Positions 28,901 through 37,900 of a stretch of 64,000 nucleotides of DNA are shown piece by piece (the stretch's first letter is position 1; every line of letters starts with the position of its first letter). Origin of the DNA: Acanthornis magna (Eukaryota > Chordata > Aves > Passeriformes > Acanthizidae); contig JAWUZG010000084.1 of the NCBI GenBank assembly GCA_036785705.1, positions 11,235,501 through 11,299,500 of the forward strand, read 5' to 3'. The translations under genes were made by a program, and so were the position numbers. The notes under the pieces were generated by a model. It did not search any database and was not told the origin of the DNA. It was given only the letters and a program-made list of their open reading frames with translations.

Positions 28901-31900
28901 GTTTTTGGAAATCCCTTTTACTCAAGGTACCTTTTTTTAATTTGTTAATAAATCTCATTGAAGCCAAGAGAGAGAAAACAGTGTTCCCCCACCTTTTAGC
29001 TATTCCTCGTCACTGTACAGACATTAGCAGTACTTGCTGGGAGCTGATATTTCATTCCATGTGTTCTGCAGGATGCTGAACTCAACTTTTCAAGCTGGCC
29101 GTACAATACTTGCCATTGATTTTATGGTGTTTACACTCAGACTTATACATATTTTTGCAATTCACAAGCAACTTGGACCAAAGATAATAATTGTGGAAAG
29201 GATGGTAAGTGTGCATCTCTCTCGGAGAAACACTTGTGCCTTCTAAGAAATGAAGAGTAGGAAATCTTGTCTTTAGAAAGGAAATAACTTTATAACCTGT
29301 CTTTATTTTTACATTCTTAAGGCTTGTCATTTTGCATATTATTTTATTTTGTTTTATTATAAGATGCAATGTTTGAAATAGATCCTTCCAAAGAGCTCTC
29401 TAGTCCAGTAAATTGGTCCCAATTTACTAATCCTTGTACCTCACCTAATAATTTAATCTCAGTTCTGGCAAAGGAAGAGCAGTCTTTGCCTTCCTGCTGT
29501 TCCTGCTGCTTCCTCAGCTGCGTGCATCCAGAGCAAAGAGCTCAGGCAGACCACAGGCCATGTACAGAAGGGCAGGGCTTCCAATGAATGACTTGGGGAA
29601 AGAAATTATGTTTTTTGCGACAAGTGTGGGGGGGGGGGGGAATCAATGAAAAAGGACAGTTACAAGTTCCCTACAGGAGTTATTCTTACTTGTCCTTTTA
29701 AGCTCCAAGTTCCAAAGAAAACATATCAGTACTTAGCAAGCAGATGTTGGAAGATGTTGATAAAATATTTTTATTTATTACCGCTCTCCTGCAGGAAATG
29801 AGGCTTTGGGATTACAGTTACTGCACTTGGGTATGTGTGTTGGTATGTTGAAATGGCTTTTTATTTAGGCATGTTAATCCTCTAGGTCAATTAGCTCATG
29901 CTAACTGATTAATAGAGTTCATCTAATTGTAAGTACTATTACAGAATCTACAAATATTTGATTTGTGGCTCACAGCAGAACTCAGTAAAAGCTGTACAGT
30001 CTAAACAAGCCTATACATTGAATAAACATAACTACCTAGCTATTTGGATTTGTCTACAAATGCAATAACTGGAACTCTAACATGACATTTGGTCGAACTA
30101 GCAAAAGGGTAAATGGCAAATAAATATTTGTTCTTGTTCATTATCTAGCTTATGGCATTAGCAGACTTCTATTGTAAGAGCACAAGTCAGATGTGCAGTT
30201 CCTAACCCTTCCTTTGCTGCAGGCCAACTAAACCAGGGCCTTGAACAAGCACCACCTGTGCTTGTGCACTCAGCTGGCACCTGAAGGCCTGCGAGGTAAC
30301 ACAAGGACTGAGAAGATGCCAAGAACATTTCCAGCAGCCTCGGCAAAAACCCTGACACAGGAGTTTTCATCTTCCCCCCAGCCAGGCCGACACAGTGCCT
30401 CAGGCTTTGGTAGCTCAGTGTTGAACCTTACATCAAATAAAGGAGCAGTGGAAGTTACTTCAGTAAATGAACCCTGCTTGAAAGGTTCAGTGGGGTTCAA
30501 ACAAGATCATCTCCCTTACTTAAACAGAGAAGCAATTCTAGATGGTTTCTTACTGTCTTTCTCCTTTATAACTTTGCAACAGAATTGCTGAAACAGGTCT
30601 GGTAACTGCTAAAATGCCACAACAATGCCAGAACAATGCTCATTCCCAGAACGATACTCATTTCCAGAGAGACTGCAGGTTGGAAAAAAGTATTTCCAGG
30701 CTTGTCACCACTCTCCCATCACTATGATACCATTATAGCCCTGCAGCATTCCTAAATTTTAGATCATCCAGAAAACAAAACAGATTGGTGCAAGTAAGAC
30801 ATCGATTCTGTCCTGCCTGGCTTAGAGACGATGTCGCTTATCAGAACTCCAAGTAACATCCCAGAGGTCTGAAATGCCTGTGCTTTTGGGTAATTGTACA
30901 ATCCAATAATCTAATTGAAATGAGTCTACATTCCCTAATGAACTCTGTCAGATTAGATGGGGAGAGGATGAAGTGTTTCTCTTCCACCAGGGAAAAATTA
31001 TTGCACTTAAAATGCATATTAGATTTTATTTTTTTTTAAGTAAGTGTTTTAGGATTCAATTACTTCTGCTTCTGTAGAGAAACACAATGTTTAAAAGCAG
31101 GAAGCCCTGAATAGAATCCTTCAGATGCATCACTTAGCTTGAAAACTGAAGACAGAAGCAACCTGATCCTTGCAGCCCTCACTGCCTGCTGTATCAGGGG
31201 CTCAGCATTCATCAATGAGCACTGACTGCCTGCAGGATTCTCTGCTGCAGCAGAGCCCTTGTAATTCACAGCAAAGCAGTCCGTGGGACTGAGATATCTC
31301 ACAGAAAATATGCACTTAAAAGGTACAATGACAATCACTTCAAATATAAAATGTATTTCATTTTTAAATGTTTGATGATTGGAAAGCAGGATTTTAATTT
31401 AAAATGTGCCTTTATCTAAATGAGCTATCAAAGAAGAATTCTTACTACAGGCCAAGGACAATATGGTAACAGCAAGGTCAGGCGAGGAATTCTGTGCATG
31501 GAACTATATCCTATTCCATCTCCTTAAGCTCGTAAAGAAACAGAATTATCTGAGCCATATTCATACAGAAAGACTACTGTTCCTTGATGATGCTATCACA
31601 GCCACTGCTCCTCCCTTTCTGCCCTCCCCCTCTCTTTTGTAGATGAAGGATGTTTTCTTCTTCCTATTTTTCTTGAGTGTGTGGCTCATTGCCTACGGTG
31701 TGACAACTCAAGCTCTGCTTCATCCCGATGACAGCCGAGTGGAATGGATATTCAGAAGGGTTCTTTATCGTCCCTACCTTCAGATATTTGGCCAGATTCC
31801 ACTGGATGAAATAGACAGTAAGGAAATTTCTTTCCCCCTAATGTGGCCATTTTTGAATGCACACTTCTAATGAGAGCATGGAATTCCTTCCAAGTATTGT

Positions 31901-34900
31901 CCTTTCAAAATTTTGTTTTTTAAATCTTTGTCCCTATGGGCCAAAGCTTACACATTACTATCACAGAAATAGTGTATTTGCAAAGAGATAATGGGCATTG
32001 TGGAGTTACATTAGAGCACAAGGGCTGGCCCTATTTAGACAAGCTCTCAGAAATACTCACACAAGGATTTGCAGTCCTAAAGGCTGGCATACGTTCACTT
32101 TGATCCATTTCCGTTCAGTTTAACCTAGACCCAGATAATCTTCTGTAAACTCAAATAATACATAACAGCACCTCCATACATTTTGGCAGTAGCTTAATGT
32201 GACAGAGTTAAAGCAGTACAGCTCTGCCCATAAGCAAACACTTATGTTTTAGAATAAATATTCCTCCAGAGCATTTATTTACTCTGGAGATAAAGCTGCC
32301 CAAATCAAATAAAGCTAGTAATTGCTTATGTGCAGCACTGCAAACAAAACAACATAAAAATAATCGCAGAAGACACAGAAATAATTAGACATAAAAGTTC
32401 AAAGGCAACATTTCTGATAGGTAAGCAGGTAAAATACAGACTAGGTCATCTCCCAAAGAAGTCTGAAGTAACACCACAGCATTTAGCCAGAAAAAACAGT
32501 GCTAAATGTCATTGGCAATAATGAGGTAGGATTCAAACTTGGAGTAATATAAATGGAACAAAAAAACCTGCCATAGATAGAAGCAAACCAGTAAGCACTC
32601 TTTCATGTTCACTCTGCTTAATAAGAAAAGCATGTCTTAGAAAAGCCAAAAAAAGTCTGAATGACACAAGAGAGAGAGAGGAGTGTGATTCATGTTGATT
32701 TTAAATGCCTATGGAGTAAGCATGCACAGCACAATCAGTCACCCCTATTTCCATTAAAGTAATTGGAAAAAAACCACATATTTCTGGAATAGGACTCAAC
32801 TTATTCACCAAAAGGTGAGATGTTGCACTCCCTAGAAAGGTGAGTTTTGCTCCATTGAAACTCCAATGGGTGTCTTCCCCTGAATAACTGGTTAAAAGAA
32901 ACAGAGAAAAAAGAACTAATTACGTGGGCAACTTCCAGAAGGGATTAATTTGTCCTAGGGCCCTCTGGGGCTTATTCTGTTTAACATCTTCATGAAATTT
33001 ATGGAAAGGGAGAGGGGTAATGAGGAGGACAAAATTTGCTGACAAAACTACATTATTGGGTAGCAAAGACAAAAACTGACACCTAAGAGAGGCAGAGGAG
33101 CCTCATGAGTGCTGAGCCATCAAATGAAATTCAGTGTAGATGAGTATAAGGTAGCGCCCTTAGTGAAAGCAGTCCCAGCTGTGGGATATGCCAGCTTTGA
33201 TATAACCATGTGCTCTAATGAATGTAACCAGGGGGTTATCTGTGGCACTGGGGAAAAGGATTATTAGGAAAGAAATGGAGGGAAAAAAAATAAATATCAT
33301 TATGCTACTTTAAACTTGTGGATTTAATTCGTAGCTGGAGACAGAATACAGCACTAGATCTCTAGTCTGATTCAGTAGAATCAGATGTTCTTCCTAATCT
33401 CGACTGCAAGCTCAGATACACAAAACACTTTAAATTTAGAATAAGAAATCCTGTTCCCAGCTTTTACTGAGTTTTCTCCTCTAACCCATGTGCCAGCATG
33501 AGGACATAGGAACATGGGGGAACACAAACTCAGAGGTGGTTTGGCTTTGAGAACTCAAAATTAGTCTAAAAAGGATACAGCCCTTTCAATACAATCCCTT
33601 TTTGATGAACATTACTAAAAAGCCAGCTGTGACAGCCATCTTGCCCCTAAATGTGGAGCCAAATTGTGGAGGGCTGTGGTGTCTTAGGGCTGCAAATGCC
33701 CTGCATGACAACGCAATGTCTTTCCATGAACACAACATGACTGCATTTTCAGAAAAATCAAAGAAAGAAACATGGCATTAGTATTAGTCATAACTGTTCT
33801 TTTCTTTCTCCATCTTCCCTTGCAGCATCACGAACATATCCCAGGAACTGCACGTTTAATCCACTGCAGGTTCTGCAGGAGAACACACCATCCTGCCCTA
33901 ACAGCTATGCCAACTGGCTTGTCATACTCCTGCTGGTCATCTTCCTACTCGTCACAAACGTCCTCCTAATGAACCTCCTGATTGCTATGTTCAGGCAAGA
34001 GTGATTCCACTAAGTATCAGGACAGAGGCTGCCAAGCTTTAAGTGGATGCCCACATTTACTGCCTCACTACTGGCTGTTCATTTTGGAATACATTTGTAA
34101 TTTTCCTAATGAATATTACTTGGGGATTGATAGGCAGAACTCTGTGATCATATAACTCTTAAGTTCTCATCATCCTTAGTCTAGTCACGTTGGAGACAAG
34201 GAGAAAAGAAGCCTCTTTTACTGCTAAAAATTCAATTAAACATGCACAGAAGGGTCTGAGTCCCTGGCTGCATCACAAATCTGCAGGTGCACAGCAGCCA
34301 TAAACTTGGCAGACTTTACAGTGGATGATCTGCACATCAGGGAAATGCTTGTCGTCAACACAGCTAATAATGATTCATTTGCTTGAAGAACTGATGTGGC
34401 ATGTTTGCTGATCTTTTCTGAATGAAGTAGAATAACCTTTCTTTAAAAAAGAACAAAACAAAATAAATGTGTCTTTTGAAATTTGAAGACTACAACTGCA
34501 ATTACTGTAACGTCTAAGAATTTGCACAAACCTTAGGTTAAATTAACACTACTTGCTGAGCTTACTGTTCCTTTTTAAAAGTAAATACAGGACTAAATTT
34601 TATAACATTCACCTTTAGCTTGTGGTGGTGAAAAGAGTTACATATTTTATTTCCCCCCCCATTACAGTTACACTTTTCAAGTTGTCCAGGGCAATACAGA
34701 CATCTTCTGGAAAGTGCAGCGCTACAACTTGATTGTGGAATATCACGGCCGGCCTGCCTTAGCACCACCATTTATCATTATCAACCACATAACTCTGGTT
34801 CTCAGAAGACTCTTCAACAAAATGGAACACAAAAAAAACCACCTGGGTGAGCTGTTAACAAATGTGCTCTAGCAACTGGAGAGCCTGACTCTCTTCATGG

Positions 34901-37900
34901 TGCATACATGGAACAGAAGAGCAAGCTAGATTTCCTTAAGCCAAGAGCCACAATTTATGTTTAACAAACAGTACCAGGACAGTACAAATTAAAAACTAAG
35001 GTTTATAATGTATACTAAAAACAATTTCCCACAGTGCATTTCTTGATGCATCATAGTTATTACAAGGAAGCAATATAAAATGGGTTAAAGGGATTTGATT
35101 TCTGGACATTTAACAACTGACAGGTTTAATAAATAGTTATTTCATTTGCTCCTGAATTTTAGCAATTATTAACTCCAAAAAACAGCCTTCCTTTAGCATG
35201 TCAATCTTTCACTACTAGTGTCAGAGAACAGGGGGTAAAATATAATTCTTATCTTATTTTTCCCACAGAAAGAGATCTTCCAGTGGGCCTAGATCAAAAA
35301 ATCATAACATGGGAGTTGGTGCAAAAAGAACATTATCTCGTAAACCTTGAGCAAGAAAAGAAAGAAAGCAATGAGGAAAGACTGAAGGCCACATCTAATA
35401 AGTATGTTATTCTGACTCACAGTAAGAGTAACTTGCAAGTCTTCAGCTTTCAATGAATTCAACATAGAAGTGTTTGTAAAGCTTATATAAAGGGTCCAAC
35501 TGGAATGCAGTTAGGAAACACATAGTCCATGAAAAAATGTGAGAGGCCAGCATTACGACAATGTTAGAGGAGTTTTTGTCTTTTGTACATGCTTCTTGAA
35601 GTATGTACAATTATAGACCTGCAACTTCCAGCCAAATCTATGGCCAAGCTCAATGAAAATCTTATTCATGAAGAAAACAGTGGAAAAACAGTTCGTTTGC
35701 TATACTGCAGCACATGTAATTTCATTCCCTGTAGAAATACAACACAGACTTCTGAATGGAAGTTTAAGATACCTTGAATTAGCCACAGATGCAGAAGAAC
35801 AAATACTTATGACTTTATGGCATGGGACTGAGCCTCCATTTATGTACTTCTCTATATCTCCCCACTAGGAATATCACTTAAATTGATTTAGTCTGCTAAA
35901 GAACAAGTCCTAAATTAGTATTCAGAGGTTTAAACCTTTAAGTGAGACACAAAGTAGTTACGTGCAGGGAGAACAGAAACATCTAAGACAGCAAAGCACT
36001 CTTTAAAGAAGCTTTTTAACACCTGTTCCAGCCATTTCCTCTTACAATAAAACTGACTTCAAATAGAGGCATAATGGGTGTGAAAGTTCCATAACAAGAA
36101 AGTTCCAAGGAAATGTTCCAGATCTGTCTGCTTTCTCTCAAAACAAATCCCCATCTCTCCAACTCACAGAATAGCTGGAGACCAGAACAGCATGCTTATG
36201 TTCTTGGAAAATACTCTTCTCCCTCTAATTTACACAGACCCTTAATTCATAATAATTTAAAATTATTATATAGGTTTAAACTTTATTCTCATAAACAGGT
36301 CACTGACAAACCCTAGGAGTGAGAGCTTAATTATTGAGATAAAGCAATAAATACATGTGCAATTGCTTCCAAACAAAGGGCACTGTATCCTTTATATAAT
36401 GAATAAAAAAGATGATACATTGTAGGTGTAGTTACTGGAAGGGAAAAGTGAGAATCCATCTGACTTCACAGTATTCCAGGTATAGCAGAGCAGACTCAGA
36501 TGAACACCCCTAACCCCATGGCTTTTTATCTTTGCTCCTAGGTGGTAGCAGTGTGGGTTTGAGATCTTATGAAACCCTGAGGAAGTGACTCTTAGAACTT
36601 TGCAGTGAACGAATCTCATAATGCATTAGACCCCTCCAGCAGAAGGTTTTTCACATAGAAGTGATTGGAACATAGCCTGTTAGAGGGAAACTTTGAAATA
36701 GTACCTAGGAGAAACGAGAGAGGGATTTGCCAAACTTGTGAGGAATCAGATGCTAAGAATAAGGAACTGATGGGAGAACAAATGAAGGATGGAGATAATT
36801 CAGTGATTTGGAGGCACTATATGGAAGTTCCCTAAGCAATCCCTTTGGACTGCATGAAAAAGGGGATTTGAATGTCAAGCCACTTTCCAAAAATGAAAAC
36901 TTGCATAAATTTTACATGGCTTATCTGTATTGTGGCCTAAGTTCTCACACCAGGATGAGTTTCCATGGGGAAGAGGTGGGAGAGACAGGAGTGGCTGAAG
37001 GGACAGAGCTGCTCCTTTCTGCGGCCCTTGATCGCCACAGCAACTGGGGCTAAGTGGCCCTCATCAGGGCAGCCACTCAGCTTCTAGTCTGGCATTTGCG
37101 AGTCCCTGGGCAACGGGTGCATGAGAGTGCTCCAGAGATGCTGCTCTGTCCAAAAAATACTTCTGGGAACACCTCCAAAGGACAAAACTTTTAGGGGCCT
37201 GTGGGATGTCAGAGCAGCACAGAACTGCAGTGAGGGGCCATGGCTGTAGTAAAGTTACACAGGGTTTATGTTTTTATGATTTCTGCTGAGGCCTCTCCTT
37301 TTTGCTCAAGGTGTTTGTTTTGTTTCTACAGGGTGGATAATTTGTCTAAGTATTTTAGTGGGTTGAAAGAACAAGAAAAACGGTTTAAAGTTCTGGAAGC
37401 CCAGGTAAGCAGTATTTTCTAGGCATTTATATCAGCTTTAGGATTTCACCATATTTCTCTCACTTAATGGTGGATTGGCAGAGCCTACTTAGGGATAAAA
37501 GGAAGGAGAAATGGATCTGTGTTATCCTTTCACGTTCCTTATTGCTTTCTGTCTGGTGATATACATATGTAAAGAAACATTTCTGAGCTCCTGTAGAAAG
37601 GAGAAAAGGGAATACAACATTTCTTGCTCTCTTTGCTAGTCGACTTGAGAAGTGTTTATTTCCTTTGTTAAGAATGCTTCTGGAATGAAATGCTTCATTT
37701 TCCCCCCTCCATTCTTGTCCTTCTAATTTTTTTTTTTTTTTTAACTGTCATCTTGGAAAAGACTCCCATTCTGTCTGATCTGACCTAACCTTCTTGTACA
37801 TCAGTCTTTCTAATTTTCTTAAGATACCAGGTACCAACATCTCAAAGGGAAGCGTCTAGCGTACAATTATGAAATCCAAATAATAGCAGGAAACCTTGTC

